NCBI RefSeq assembly: GCF_003574965.1
Contig: NZ_CP032317.1
Coordinates: forward strand, 1,426,001 to 1,490,000
Reading direction: 5' to 3'
DNA from: Hymenobacter oligotrophus
Lineage (GTDB): Bacteria > Bacteroidota > Bacteroidia > Cytophagales > Hymenobacteraceae
Length of the DNA: 64,000 nucleotides
Translations under genes and position numbers: made by a program
Notes under the pieces: generated by a model
Told to the model about the DNA's origin: nothing
The model's input: only the letters and a program-made list of their open reading frames with translations
Database searches by the model: none
In this document: positions 42,243 to 51,272 of the stretch, piece after piece
Layout of the letters: each line of letters begins with the position of its first letter
Numbering within the stretch: the stretch's first letter is position 1

Positions 42243-42249
42243 AGGTTGC

Positions 42250-43419
42250 ATGAGCACTACTGTATTCCGCCCCATTCCGTACGGCCGCCAGCACATCACC
42301 GAAGCCGACGTGCAGGCCGTTGTCGAGACGCTGCAATCCGATTTTCTGACCCAAGGCCCCAAAGTGGCCGAGTTCGAGCAACGGTTCGCCGAGTACATTG
42401 GCGTGGAGTACGCAGTGGCCGTGAGCAACGGCACGGCGGCTTTGCACCTCTGTGCCATGGCTTTGGGTGTGCAGCCGGGCCAGCGCGTCATCACCACGCC
42501 CATCACGTTTGCGGCCTCGGCCAACTGCGTGCGGTACTGCGGCGGCGAAGTGCACTTCGTGGATATTGACCCCGCTACGGCGCTCATCGACCTAGGCAAA
42601 GTACGCCAGCTGCTGGAGCAGCACCCCAAAGGGTATTTCAGTGGGCTGATTCCGGTGGATTTTGCCGGCCTGCCCGTGAACCTGGAACAAGCGCGCCAGC
42701 TGGCCGATGAGTTTGGCCTCTGGATTATCGAAGATGCCTGCCACGCGCCGGGCGGCTCCTTCCTCGACAGCCAAGGCCGCGAGCAGCGCTGCGGCAACGG
42801 GCAGCTCGCCGATTTGGCCATTTTCTCCTTTCACCCCGTTAAGCACATTGCTACCGGCGAAGGCGGCATGATTACCACCAACCGCCGCGACTTGTACGAG
42901 CAACTGCTGCTGCTGCGCACCCACGGCATCACCCGCGACGCGGCTCGCCTCGGCCTGCCCGACGAAGGCGGCTGGTACTACGAAATGCAGGAGCTCGGCT
43001 ACAACTACCGCATGCCCGATATGCTCTGCGCCCTAGGTATTACGCAGCTGCAACGCGCCGATGAAGGCCTGGAGCGCCGCCGCCAACTGGCCCGGCAGTA
43101 CGACGCCGCGTTTACTGAGGTGCCCGGCATTACGCCATTGGCTGGTGCCGCCGGACATGCCTATCACTTGTATGTCATTCAGGTAGAAGACCGTCGGGGA
43201 CTTTACGACTTTTTGCGGGCACGCCAGATTTTTGCGCAGGTGCACTACATCCCCGTGCACACCATGCCCTACTACCAGCAGCTAGGCTGGCAGCGCGGCG
43301 ACTTGCCGTTGGCCGAAGCCTACTACGCCCGCTGCCTGAGCTTGCCGATGTTCCCTTCGCTTTCCGATGAGGAGCAGCAATACGTAATTGATTCGGTACG
43401 GGAGTTTGTAGGGGCGTAA
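42250..43419 (+). CDS. pseC: UDP-4-amino-4,6-dideoxy-N-acetyl-beta-L-altrosamine transaminase
   Basis: The 389-residue DegT/DnrJ-family PLP enzyme aminates the PseB product at C4 using glutamate. The PLP-binding Lys is in SFHPVKHIATGEGG (K198); other marks are AVSNGTAALHLCAMAL, ITFAASANCVRYCGGEVHFVD, and YNYRMPDMLCALGITQL. The N-terminus FRPIPYGRQHITEADVQAVV is typical of PseC. A -7 box ends 7 bases before the ATG. The stop overlaps the next ATG by one base (TAATG), so it begins an operon that runs at least to the pseI/transferase genes. Confidence 0.95.
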   Translation: MSTTVFRPIPYGRQHITEADVQAVVETLQSDFLTQGPKVAEFEQRFAEYIGVEYAVAVSNGTAALHLCAMALGVQPGQRVITTPITFAASANCVRYCGGEVHFVDIDPATALIDLGKVRQLLEQHPKGYFSGLIPVDFAGLPVNLEQARQLADEFGLWIIEDACHAPGGSFLDSQGREQRCGNGQLADLAIFSFHPVKHIATGEGGMITTNRRDLYEQLLLLRTHGITRDAARLGLPDEGGWYYEMQELGYNYRMPDMLCALGITQLQRADEGLERRRQLARQYDAAFTEVPGITPLAGAAGHAYHLYVIQVEDRRGLYDFLRARQIFAQVHYIPVHTMPYYQQLGWQRGDLPLAEAYYARCLSLPMFPSLSDEEQQYVIDSVREFVGA

Positions 43420-44309
43420 TGACGGCCGACGCGTTCATCAGCCGGCTTGCCCTCGGTACTGCGCAATTTGGCTTGGCCTATGGTATCAACAACACCCTGG
43501 GCCGGCCTACCGACGAGGTGGTGCACCGCACCTTGGCCGAAGCGCAGGCGGCTGGCATAGCCCTACTGGATACCGCCGCGGCCTACGGCGACAGCGAAAC
43601 TCGCCTAGGTCAGTGGCTAAGCAAGCAGCCCACCACCGCTTTTGAAATTGTTACCAAAGTCGGCGCGGCGCCGGCGAGCGAGGTCCTCGGTTCGGTGCAA
43701 GCCTCCTTAGCACGGCTACAGCAGCCACAAGTATACGGCGTGTTGTTTCACGACTTTGGTGCTTTGCAGCTCCAACCCGAAGCGTGGCAAGGCTTGCTAG
43801 CAGCCCGGGCAGCGGGTTATACCCAGCGCATTGGCGTATCACTCTACCATCCGTGGCAGGCCGAATGGCTGCTTGAGCACGGCTATCAACCTCAGTTGGT
43901 GCAGGTACCCTACAACGTACTCGATCAGCGTTTTGCCTCGCTGTTGCCCAGCTTGGCCAACGAGGGCATCGAGGTGCACGGGCGTTCAGCCTTTCTGCAA
44001 GGCTTGTTGCTACGCCCCTTGCATACGCTGCCCGCATTCTTCGAGCCGCTGCAGCCCAAACTGGCGCAAATGCGCGCGGTGGTTGCCGAAGTTGGTGTTC
44101 CGCTCGAGGCTGCGCTGCTGCTATTCGCGGCTACTGCACCAGGCATGAGCCGCGTGGTAATTGGCGTAGATTCGCCCGAAAACTTGCAAGCCAACCTTGC
44201 CGCGGGTGCTTACTTGCCGCAGTTCGGGCAACTGCGCGAGCAGCTACAAGCTTTTGCCGAACCTACCGACACGTACATTCTCCCTTACGCATGGCCAACC
44301 CCGCGCTAG
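43419..44309 (+). CDS. Aldo/keto reductase of the pse operon
   Basis: The 296-residue product has the aldo/keto reductase tetrad: D51 and Y56 in LLDTAAAYGDSE, K80 in IVTKVG, H111 in VLFHDFG. The usual NADPH-binding C-terminal region (VVIGVDSPENLQANLAA) is present. It is translationally coupled to pseC (1-base overlap) and to the following SDR gene (19-base overlap), so it must act on the same sugar pathway. It is not one of the six canonical Pse steps. Reduction of a keto group on a nonulosonic acid or precursor is the best guess. Confidence 0.9.
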   Translation: MTADAFISRLALGTAQFGLAYGINNTLGRPTDEVVHRTLAEAQAAGIALLDTAAAYGDSETRLGQWLSKQPTTAFEIVTKVGAAPASEVLGSVQASLARLQQPQVYGVLFHDFGALQLQPEAWQGLLAARAAGYTQRIGVSLYHPWQAEWLLEHGYQPQLVQVPYNVLDQRFASLLPSLANEGIEVHGRSAFLQGLLLRPLHTLPAFFEPLQPKLAQMRAVVAEVGVPLEAALLLFAATAPGMSRVVIGVDSPENLQANLAAGAYLPQFGQLREQLQAFAEPTDTYILPYAWPTPR

Positions 44310-45088
44310 CGCCCTACGCAAATATGTTTTCGCTGCACGAGCAGGTGGTGCTGGTAACCGGCGGCTACGGGCACCTAGGCAAAGCCATTGTGCTCGGGCT
44401 GGCAGCACACGGGGCCAAGGTGGTAGTGCTCGGCCGCAACGAAGACACCTATGCTGAAGCCTTTCCCGATATGGAAGGCCTCCACTTTCAGCACTGCGAC
44501 GTAGCCGATACCGCTTCTGTGAAAGATGCCTATGCAGCCGTTCGGGCGCAACTGGGCTTACCGGCGGTGCTCGTGAACAACGCCTTCTACAGCCGCGGCA
44601 ACCAGCCCGAGGCGCTTACCGACGAGGAGTTTGCCTTTGGCCTCGATGGTTCGCTCGGCAGCGCCTACCGCTGCATCAGGGAGGTACTGCCGTACATGCG
44701 CGAGCGGGGCGCTGGCAAAATCATCAACGTTGCCTCGATGTACGGCGTGGTAGCCCCCGACTTTGCGGCTTACCAGGCTACGCCGCAGTTTACCAACCCG
44801 CCGCACTACGGCGCAGCCAAGGCCGGGGTCATTCAGCTTACCAAGTACTTCGCCTCGTACCTAGGGCCGCACAACATCCAGGTAAACTGCGTTTCGCCTG
44901 GCGCCTTTCCGAGCTCCGGGGTGCAGCAACACGCCGAGTTTGTGCAGCAATTGGAGCAGCGTATTCCGCTGGGCCGAATTGGACAGCCGCAAGACCTAGC
45001 CGGTGCCTTTGTGTTTTTGGCCTCCAGCGCTTCAGATTTTGTAACGGGCCACAACCTGGTTGTCGACGGCGGATGGACAATTCGCTAA
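44291..45088 (+). CDS. Short-chain dehydrogenase/reductase (PtmA-like) of the pse operon
   Basis: The 265-residue classical SDR has cofactor motif VTGGYGHLGKA (T23-G30), NNA-type motif VNNAFYSRG, and catalytic S149 and Y173-x3-K177 (NVASMYG, HYGAAKAG). The Ser-Tyr spacing is 24 residues, about ten longer than usual, with an insert DFAAYQATPQFTNPP. It overlaps its neighbours by 19 and 16 bases. SDRs in this position (for example PtmA in Campylobacter) belong to nonulosonic acid loci but are outside the minimal Pse pathway. The substrate is not known. Confidence 0.88.
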   Translation: MANPALAPYANMFSLHEQVVLVTGGYGHLGKAIVLGLAAHGAKVVVLGRNEDTYAEAFPDMEGLHFQHCDVADTASVKDAYAAVRAQLGLPAVLVNNAFYSRGNQPEALTDEEFAFGLDGSLGSAYRCIREVLPYMRERGAGKIINVASMYGVVAPDFAAYQATPQFTNPPHYGAAKAGVIQLTKYFASYLGPHNIQVNCVSPGAFPSSGVQQHAEFVQQLEQRIPLGRIGQPQDLAGAFVFLASSASDFVTGHNLVVDGGWTIR

Positions 45089-45816
45089 CCCCCTTGCGCG
45101 TTGGTGCGTTGGTGCAGGCCCGTATGGGCTCCACGCGGTTGCCGGGCAAATCCCTGATGCCGCTGCCCCTAGGTAGTGCTACCTCGGTGCTGAGCCATGT
45201 GCTGGCGCGGGCCCAAGCTGCCAAGCAGGTACATGCGGTGGTGGTGGCTACCTCTGCCCTACCCACCGACGACGCCATTGCCCACGCCGCCCAAGCGTGC
45301 GGCGTTGCCGTTTACCGCGGCGATGAGCAGGACGTGCTGCGCCGTTTTAACGAGGCTGCCCAAGCACACCAGCTCGATGTGGTGGTGCGCCTCACGGGCG
45401 ATAACCCCGCCATCGACCCCGGCTACCTCGACCGCGCCGTAGCTGCGCACCTTGCCAGCAAGGCCGACTACACCCTTACCACGGGGTTGCCCCTAGGTGC
45501 CAATTTCGAAGTATTGAGCCAGCAGGCCCTGGCGGCCGCATTCGCGCAAGCCACAGCGGCCGAGGAGCGTGAGCACGTAACCCCGTACCTTCGGCGGCAC
45601 CCCGAGTTGTTTCGGCTGCAAACGCTCGACTTCGGAACCGCTGCCGTACCCGCTACGCTGCGCCTAACCCTCGATTACCCCAGCGACTACGCCTTGCTGC
45701 ACCTGCTCTTCAGCACCTTGCCGCCCGGCTTCGATTTGGCGGCGGTGGGCAAGCTGCTGCGGCTGCACCCGTGGTTGGCGCACATCAACGATCAGAACAC
45801 GCAAGTAAAAGTGTAA
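45073..45816 (+). CDS. pseF: Pseudaminic acid cytidylyltransferase-type protein (PseF/SpsF)
   Basis: The 247-residue nucleotidyltransferase opens with ALVQARMGSTRLPGKSL, the SpsF signature, followed by VVATSALPTDDAIAHAA, YRGDEQDVLRRFNEAA and RLTGDNPAIDP. The fold uses CTP to activate the nonulosonic acid as CMP sugar. It overlaps the SDR gene by 16 bases and precedes pseGH by 3 bases. It resembles SpsF more than KdsB-like PseF, so exact sugar specificity is inferred from the operon. Confidence 0.87.
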   Translation: MDNSLTPLRVGALVQARMGSTRLPGKSLMPLPLGSATSVLSHVLARAQAAKQVHAVVVATSALPTDDAIAHAAQACGVAVYRGDEQDVLRRFNEAAQAHQLDVVVRLTGDNPAIDPGYLDRAVAAHLASKADYTLTTGLPLGANFEVLSQQALAAAFAQATAAEEREHVTPYLRRHPELFRLQTLDFGTAAVPATLRLTLDYPSDYALLHLLFSTLPPGFDLAAVGKLLRLHPWLAHINDQNTQVKV

Positions 45817-45819
45817 GCT

Positions 45820-47313
45820 ATGGCTGCTCCTGCTTCGCCCCGGTTGGTATTTCGTGCCGATGGCAACCCGCGCATCGGCTTGGGCCACGTAATGCGGCTG
45901 CTGGCGTTGGCCGACATCCTGGGCCAGCAGTACCCAACGGTATTTGTGGTGCAGGAGCCTTGGGCCGAGCTGATGCAGCTGCTGCGCGCTGCCTGCGACG
46001 AGGTGGTAGAAGCGCCGCCTATGCCGTACGAGGGCGAACCGGCTTGGCTGGCGCAGCAGGTACTACAGCCCACCGACGTGCTAGTGCTCGACGGCTACGG
46101 GTTCGAATTCAACTACCAGCAAGCCGTACGCCCCCACGTAGCTCGCCTGGTTTACATCGACGACCTGCATAGCTTTCCGCAAGCCGCCGACCTCATCCTT
46201 AACCCGGCTGGCGGTATTTCGGCCAAAGATTACGAGCTACGCCAGCCCGGCGCGCAAGTGCTTTCGGGCCCACGCCACGCGCCGCTGCGTCCGGTTTTTC
46301 AGCAGGCAGCCCAACAACCAACCCCAACAGATGCATCGGCCCACACGGTGCTGGTGTGCCTAGGTGGCGCCGACCCTACGCAGCAAACCCAGCGCATTAC
46401 GCATATGCTGCTTGAGCTCGAGCCCATACAACAGGTACACGCCGTGGTGGGCAGCGCCTTTGCCGGTTGGGATGCCCTGCAAAGCTGGGCCAACGATCAA
46501 CCACGTCTGCTGCTGCACCGAAATTTAGGAGCGGCCGAGATGTGCGCCCTCATGCAACAATGCGGCACGGCCGTTTGCTCGCCCAGCACCATCAGCTACG
46601 AGTATTGCGCGGCCGGGGGCGGCCTGCTGTTTGTGCAGCCAGTAGCCGACAATCAGCACGACATCGATTTGTTTTTGCGCAGTTCGGGCCTGGCGTTGCC
46701 GTTCCATGCGGCTACCAATGTGCTTACCTCGCCCGAGGCCGGCCGCTTAGCCGAGCAAATGCGCCATGCACAGCGCCGGCAGTTCGATGGCTTAGCTCCG
46801 CAGCGCTTGCACCAAGCGTTTGCGGCGCTGCTGTTGCCTGCACCCACGTTTCGCTTACGGCTGGCAACCGCAGCCGACTCCGATTTGCTGTTTGCCTGGA
46901 GCAACGACCCAACCGTGCGGCAGTTCTCCTTCAACCCCAACCCGATTGAGCGCGCCGAGCACGACGTTTGGTTTACGAGCCGCCTCAACAATCCCGAGGC
47001 GGTTCTGCTCATCGCCGAGGACGATGCCACTCACACGGCCCTAGGTCTCATTCGGTTTGCCATTGCTGGCACCGAGGCCACGCTCAGCTACCAAATAGCC
47101 GCCGAACACCGCGGCCGTGGCTTGTCGGCGCCGCTGCTAGCTGCCGGCACCGAGGCACTACACCAGCTCCGGCCACAGGTGCAGCGGGTGTTGGGCCACG
47201 TGCAACTCCGGAACGAGGCTTCCTTGAAGTCGTTCCGGCGGGCGGGGTTTGCTGAGCTACCAACGGCCGCGGCAACGCACCCCGAATCGCTTACTTTTGC
47301 GTGGGTTTATTAA
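45820..47313 (+). CDS. Bifunctional PseG-PseH: UDP-sugar hydrolase fused to N-acetyltransferase
   Basis: The 497-residue product joins two pathway enzymes. Residues 1 to about 335 are a GT-B-like PseG hydrolase (LVFRADGNPRIGLGHVMRLL with catalytic-type H23; VLVLDGYGF; LVYIDDLHSF; VLVCLGGADPT; SPSTISYEYCAAG), which releases UDP from the diacetamido sugar. From about residue 343 a GNAT domain (FRLRLATAADSDLLFAWSND, YQIAAEHRGRGLSAPLLAAG, RNEASLKSFRRAGF) corresponds to PseH, which acetylates the 4-amino group before hydrolysis. The two steps are consecutive, so fusion could channel the intermediate. It starts 3 bases after pseF. Confidence 0.92.
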   Translation: MAAPASPRLVFRADGNPRIGLGHVMRLLALADILGQQYPTVFVVQEPWAELMQLLRAACDEVVEAPPMPYEGEPAWLAQQVLQPTDVLVLDGYGFEFNYQQAVRPHVARLVYIDDLHSFPQAADLILNPAGGISAKDYELRQPGAQVLSGPRHAPLRPVFQQAAQQPTPTDASAHTVLVCLGGADPTQQTQRITHMLLELEPIQQVHAVVGSAFAGWDALQSWANDQPRLLLHRNLGAAEMCALMQQCGTAVCSPSTISYEYCAAGGGLLFVQPVADNQHDIDLFLRSSGLALPFHAATNVLTSPEAGRLAEQMRHAQRRQFDGLAPQRLHQAFAALLLPAPTFRLRLATAADSDLLFAWSNDPTVRQFSFNPNPIERAEHDVWFTSRLNNPEAVLLIAEDDATHTALGLIRFAIAGTEATLSYQIAAEHRGRGLSAPLLAAGTEALHQLRPQVQRVLGHVQLRNEASLKSFRRAGFAELPTAAATHPESLTFAWVY

Positions 47314-47437
47314 GCCTCCCGTTACTTATCAGCACCCGGACATTTACCCCAACCGGCTGCGTATTAGCCTCTGCCCTCTGCAAAGCAGACGCCAGGTGCT
47401 GCACGTCGGTTTCCACTTGTTTGCCTGCCTCAGCGGA

Positions 47438-48478
47438 ATGAACATACAGATTGGCTCCCGCCTGATTGGCCCCGATCAGCCGCCCCTCATCATTGCCGAG
47501 CTTAGCGGCAACCACAACCAGTCGCTCGAGCGCGGCTTGGCCATCGTCGATGCCATGGCCGCAGCGGGTGCGCACGCCATTAAGCTGCAGACGTATACCG
47601 CCGAAACCATGACGCTACGCGGGGCTTACCGCATCGACGACCCGACATCGTTGTGGTACGGGCGCGAGCTGTATGAGCTCTACGAGGAGGCCCACACCCC
47701 TTGGGAGTGGCACCAAGTGTTATTCGACCGCGCCCGGCAACACGGCATGTTGGCTTTCAGCTCGCCTTTCGATGAAACGGCAGTCGATTTTCTGGAAACG
47801 CTCGACGTGCCGGCTTATAAAATTGCTTCTTTCGAGAACACCGATTGGCCCCTACTGCGCCGCGTAGCTGCCACCGGCAAGCCCGTGATTATGAGCACCG
47901 GCGCAAGCAAATTGGCCGAGGTAGCCGAAGCTGTAGATGTGCTGCGCAGTGCTGGCTGCAAAGAGTTAGTGCTGTTGAAATGTACCAGCACCTACCCCTC
48001 AACGCCCCAAAACACCAACCTGCGCACCATTCCGCACTTGCAGCAGCTGTTTCCGGATGCGTTGGTGGGCCTCTCCGACCATACCATGGGCGTGGGTGCC
48101 GCCGTAGCCGCCGTGGCCCTAGGTGCTTGCGTGGTGGAAAAGCACGTGACCTTGCGCCGTGCCGATGGCGGCGTTGATTCGGCCTTCTCGCTTGAGCCCG
48201 AAGAAGTTGCCCAACTGGTTACGGAAACCGAACGCGCTTGGCAAGCCTTGGGCAACGTGCAGTACGGCGTGCAGCGCGCCGAAGAAAAAAGCCGCTTGTT
48301 TAAGCGTTCCATCTACGTGGCGAAGGACATCCGATTCGGCGAACCGTTCACGGCCGACAACATTCGGGTGGTGCGCCCCGGCGACGGACTGGCACCTAGG
48401 TTCTACGACCAGGTGCTCGGCCGCACGGCTCGCCACGACCTGAAAGCTGGTACGCCGCTCACCTGGGACGTGCTCTAA
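47438..48478 (+). CDS. pseI: Pseudaminic acid synthase
   Basis: The 346-residue NeuB-family enzyme condenses the 6-deoxy-diacetamido sugar with phosphoenolpyruvate. A TIM-barrel carries IAELSGNHNQSLERG, HAIKLQTYTAETMTL, FSSPFDETAVDFLE, IMSTGASKLAEV, KCTSTYPS and GLSDHTMG. The C-terminal SAF/antifreeze-like domain (about 287-346) begins KRSIYVAKDI and ends with DLKAGTPLTWDVL. The DDPTSLWYGRELYELYEEAHTPW-type insert supports PseI over NeuB. ATG 47438 is used; the in-frame extension back to 47249 overlaps the upstream gene. The stop overlaps the next start (TAATG). Confidence 0.94.
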   Translation: MNIQIGSRLIGPDQPPLIIAELSGNHNQSLERGLAIVDAMAAAGAHAIKLQTYTAETMTLRGAYRIDDPTSLWYGRELYELYEEAHTPWEWHQVLFDRARQHGMLAFSSPFDETAVDFLETLDVPAYKIASFENTDWPLLRRVAATGKPVIMSTGASKLAEVAEAVDVLRSAGCKELVLLKCTSTYPSTPQNTNLRTIPHLQQLFPDALVGLSDHTMGVGAAVAAVALGACVVEKHVTLRRADGGVDSAFSLEPEEVAQLVTETERAWQALGNVQYGVQRAEEKSRLFKRSIYVAKDIRFGEPFTADNIRVVRPGDGLAPRFYDQVLGRTARHDLKAGTPLTWDVL

Positions 48479-49770
48479 TGCCGGTTTGGCCACCTACCAC
48501 CCGGGTTGCCCGCCTGCGCGATGCGCTGCAGTTGCGCTTTACGCCGCTGTTTGCTTCGTTGCCCGCCACCACCCTCGAGCCTATTTCGCCGGCCAACCCG
48601 CTGAAGCGCTTGGCCAAAGTACTCGGCTATACGGCGGTGCGGCTGGTGGGCAATATGTTTCGGCCCATCCGCAACCCCGAGCAGTTGCGTGGCGCGGTGT
48701 GGCTGTACGTGGTGAGCCAAAACAACTACGACTCGCTGCGCTTTATTCGGGAGCACCGTTCCGATGCTGTGCTCGTGGCTGGCCAAGCCAAGCAAATCGG
48801 CCGCTACAACCAGCAGGTAAATCGCCTCTCCTTACGTCGTAAGGTACTCTATTACTGGCAACTGCCCGAAGTGCTCCTGGGCTTGTGGCGCAGCGAAGGA
48901 CCTGGGGCCTGGCGTTTTTTCGATCTGGTCTTCAACGCCATTGGCTACTACGAGGTGTACCGACGGGCGCTGCGGCATTACCGGCCGAGGGCCGTGGTAT
49001 TTGCCAACGACCACAACGACGACGCCCGGGCCCTGTTGCTGGCCTGCATAGCCGAAGGCGTACCGACGGCCTACGTACAGCACGCGAGTGTGAGCACCAA
49101 CTTCCCGCCCCTAGGTTTCGATTTGAGCTTGCTCGAAGGGCAGGATGCATTGGATAAATACCGCCAGTGCGGGCCGGTGCGGGGCCAGGTGCAACTGGTG
49201 GGCATGCCCAAGGCCGATGCTTTCATTCGGCGACGCAACCAGCAACCTAGGGTACAGCGAGTAGCCATTGCCGCCAACACCCTCGACGATAGCGCCGGGC
49301 TGCTGGCCGCCTTGGAGTACCTGCTCGGCAACTTCCCGCACCTCAGCTTTACTTTTCGGGCCCACCCCAGCGACCCGCGCAGCTTTGCCGAGTTGCGCCA
49401 GCGGTTTCCGCAGCTGCGCTTTTCGGATGCGCGGCAGGAGTCGGTGTTTGAGTTTCTACAGCAGCACGACGCGCTGATTGCCGCCGACACCTCCACGCAC
49501 CTCGAGGCGACCCTGCTCAACTTAGTCAGCTTGTACTACCGCTTCAGCAACCACGGCGTAGCCGACGACTACTACGGCTACGCCGCGCATGGCTTGATCG
49601 ATCGGGCCTTCGGCTTGCCGGAGCTGGGCGAGTTGCTGAACCGTTACGCCCAACACAAACCTCTCGAGCATTATCAGCGCGCGGCGTATTACTGCGCCAC
49701 CCTCGGCACTGCGCACGAAGGCCACAGCCAAGAGCTGGCCCTGCAGAGGCTAGATTTATGGCTAAGATAA
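48478..49770 (+). CDS. Putative GT-B glycosyltransferase, candidate nonulosonate (Pse) transferase
   Basis: The 430-residue product has no signal peptide. Its pattern is that of a capsule/polysialyltransferase-like GT-B protein: AVVFANDHNDDARALLLACI and TAYVQHASVSTNFPPLGFD in the N-terminal half. The C-terminal half has VQLVGMPKADAF, LSFTFRAHPSDPRSF, and ALIADTSTHLEATLLNLVS where the conserved Ser/Thr-His-Glu would contact the CMP sugar (the actual stretch reads AADTSTHLEATL). It is coupled to pseI by a one-base overlap, which points to use of the CMP-activated product. The family assignment is by pattern, not search. Confidence 0.75.
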   Translation: MPVWPPTTRVARLRDALQLRFTPLFASLPATTLEPISPANPLKRLAKVLGYTAVRLVGNMFRPIRNPEQLRGAVWLYVVSQNNYDSLRFIREHRSDAVLVAGQAKQIGRYNQQVNRLSLRRKVLYYWQLPEVLLGLWRSEGPGAWRFFDLVFNAIGYYEVYRRALRHYRPRAVVFANDHNDDARALLLACIAEGVPTAYVQHASVSTNFPPLGFDLSLLEGQDALDKYRQCGPVRGQVQLVGMPKADAFIRRRNQQPRVQRVAIAANTLDDSAGLLAALEYLLGNFPHLSFTFRAHPSDPRSFAELRQRFPQLRFSDARQESVFEFLQQHDALIAADTSTHLEATLLNLVSLYYRFSNHGVADDYYGYAAHGLIDRAFGLPELGELLNRYAQHKPLEHYQRAAYYCATLGTAHEGHSQELALQRLDLWLR

Positions 49771-49852
49771 CCTATTGACCAGTTGTTAGTTATACACTAA
49801 ATGACCAAGCTCAACGCTGGCAAACCCAGGGCAAAGGCGTTACTTTAGCCCA

Positions 49853-51241
49853 ATGCCAACCGCTACCTCAACCACGCCTAAGCAGCCCGTTGCTGCACGC
49901 CAGAGCCAGCAAAACATGCTGGCCTACGTGCTGCGGCATTTTTGGATGGCTTACGAGGCGGCGCCACTGCATATCGGTTACGGCGGGCTGAACCCCGAGG
50001 CAACGGTTCAGGTTGAGGCCGAGCAAACCTCCTTTTTCGAACAAGCCGAGCCCTACCCTGCCGAGCCCTTGTGGCGCGAGTGGGCGGGGTGCCGGCTGCC
50101 GTTCTTCTTTCAGCCCGAACTACCCACCGAGCTAATCACGCTGGAGCCGGGCCGCGCTACCATCCATGCCGATGTGGTTGCCAACGCGTTTTACTTGCTC
50201 AGCGGTTGGCAAGAGTACTACTCGCCCGAGCGCGACCACCACGGGCGCTTTCCGTACCGGGCAAGCGTGCAGCAGCGCTACCAATTTGTAACGGTACCGG
50301 TCGTCAATTACTATTTCGATTTGCTGCGCACCGCCGTGGAGCACGTGCTTGGCCACGCACTGCCCCGGCGCGCGTGGCCACAACACGCACCGTTTGCCTG
50401 CTGGATTACCCACGACGTGGACAACTGCCGCAGCGGCTGGAAAGCCGAAGGCAAAAAGGCCCTGCGCGCCGGCCAGGTAGGCACTTTTGTATCGTTGCTT
50501 ACGCGCCGCCTAGGCGGGCGCGATGCCTGGGATAACCTTGACGCGGTGCAGCGCGAGGTGGCCGTGCACGGGCAAACGTCCTCGTTTTTCATGCTTGGCA
50601 ACCCCAAGCCCGCCCCCAACGGCACGCCCAACGCCGATTACGACGTGCGCCATCCCCGCTATCAGCGCTGCTTGCAGCGGCTGCGCTCGGGCGGGGCCGA
50701 AATTGGCGTGCACGGCAGCATTGGCACCAGCACCAGCCCCGAAGCCCTGCAGCGCGAGATAAGCCAACTGCCGCCGCCCATTCGGGGCAACCGCTTTCAC
50801 TACCTGAGCTGGGAGCCGCAAAGCACCCCCGCCGTGCTCGACGCGGCCGGCGTGCAGTTCGATACCACCCTAGGTTTTGCCGAACATTTTGGCTTTCGGC
50901 ACAGCTACTGCCTGCCCTTTTGGCCCTACAACTTTGCCACGGGCGGCTGCCATCGGTTTCTGGAGATTCCGCTGAACCTGATGGACGCTACCCTGCACCA
51001 CCCCAATTACCTGCAGCTTGGGCCCGAGGAAATTCTGCCCACTGTGCGGCCCATGCTGGCCGAAATAGAGCGTTTTGGTGGGGTGTTTACCCTGCTGTGG
51101 CACAACGAAAATTTCTCGCGGCGCAATCACCGCAACGGCCCCAAGCAGTTCCACGCGTTGGTGCGCTACCTTCGTGGCCGTCATGCCGCGTTTGTGGTGG
51201 GGTCCGATGTGTTGGCCCGGTTTGCCCCTACGCCGGCCTGA
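49853..51241 (+). CDS. Polysaccharide-deacetylase-like protein
   Basis: The 462-residue product has an N-terminal domain of about 180 residues (LAYVLRHFWMAYEAAPLHIG; AFYLLSGWQEYYSPERDHHG) followed by an NodB-type domain. That domain starts with CWITHDVDNCRSGW (Asp-Asp-like metal motif) and includes SSFFMLGNP, GAEIGVHGSIGTS and, near the end, LLWHNENFSRR. Proteins of this architecture occur in Bacteroidota polysaccharide loci. Their reaction may be deacetylation of a lipid-linked or surface glycan, but this is unproven. No signal peptide is visible. It lies between the putative transferase and the flippase. Confidence 0.85.
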   Translation: MPTATSTTPKQPVAARQSQQNMLAYVLRHFWMAYEAAPLHIGYGGLNPEATVQVEAEQTSFFEQAEPYPAEPLWREWAGCRLPFFFQPELPTELITLEPGRATIHADVVANAFYLLSGWQEYYSPERDHHGRFPYRASVQQRYQFVTVPVVNYYFDLLRTAVEHVLGHALPRRAWPQHAPFACWITHDVDNCRSGWKAEGKKALRAGQVGTFVSLLTRRLGGRDAWDNLDAVQREVAVHGQTSSFFMLGNPKPAPNGTPNADYDVRHPRYQRCLQRLRSGGAEIGVHGSIGTSTSPEALQREISQLPPPIRGNRFHYLSWEPQSTPAVLDAAGVQFDTTLGFAEHFGFRHSYCLPFWPYNFATGGCHRFLEIPLNLMDATLHHPNYLQLGPEEILPTVRPMLAEIERFGGVFTLLWHNENFSRRNHRNGPKQFHALVRYLRGRHAAFVVGSDVLARFAPTPA

Positions 51242-51272
51242 CAACCGCCACCTGTCAACTCTGCACTGAATT

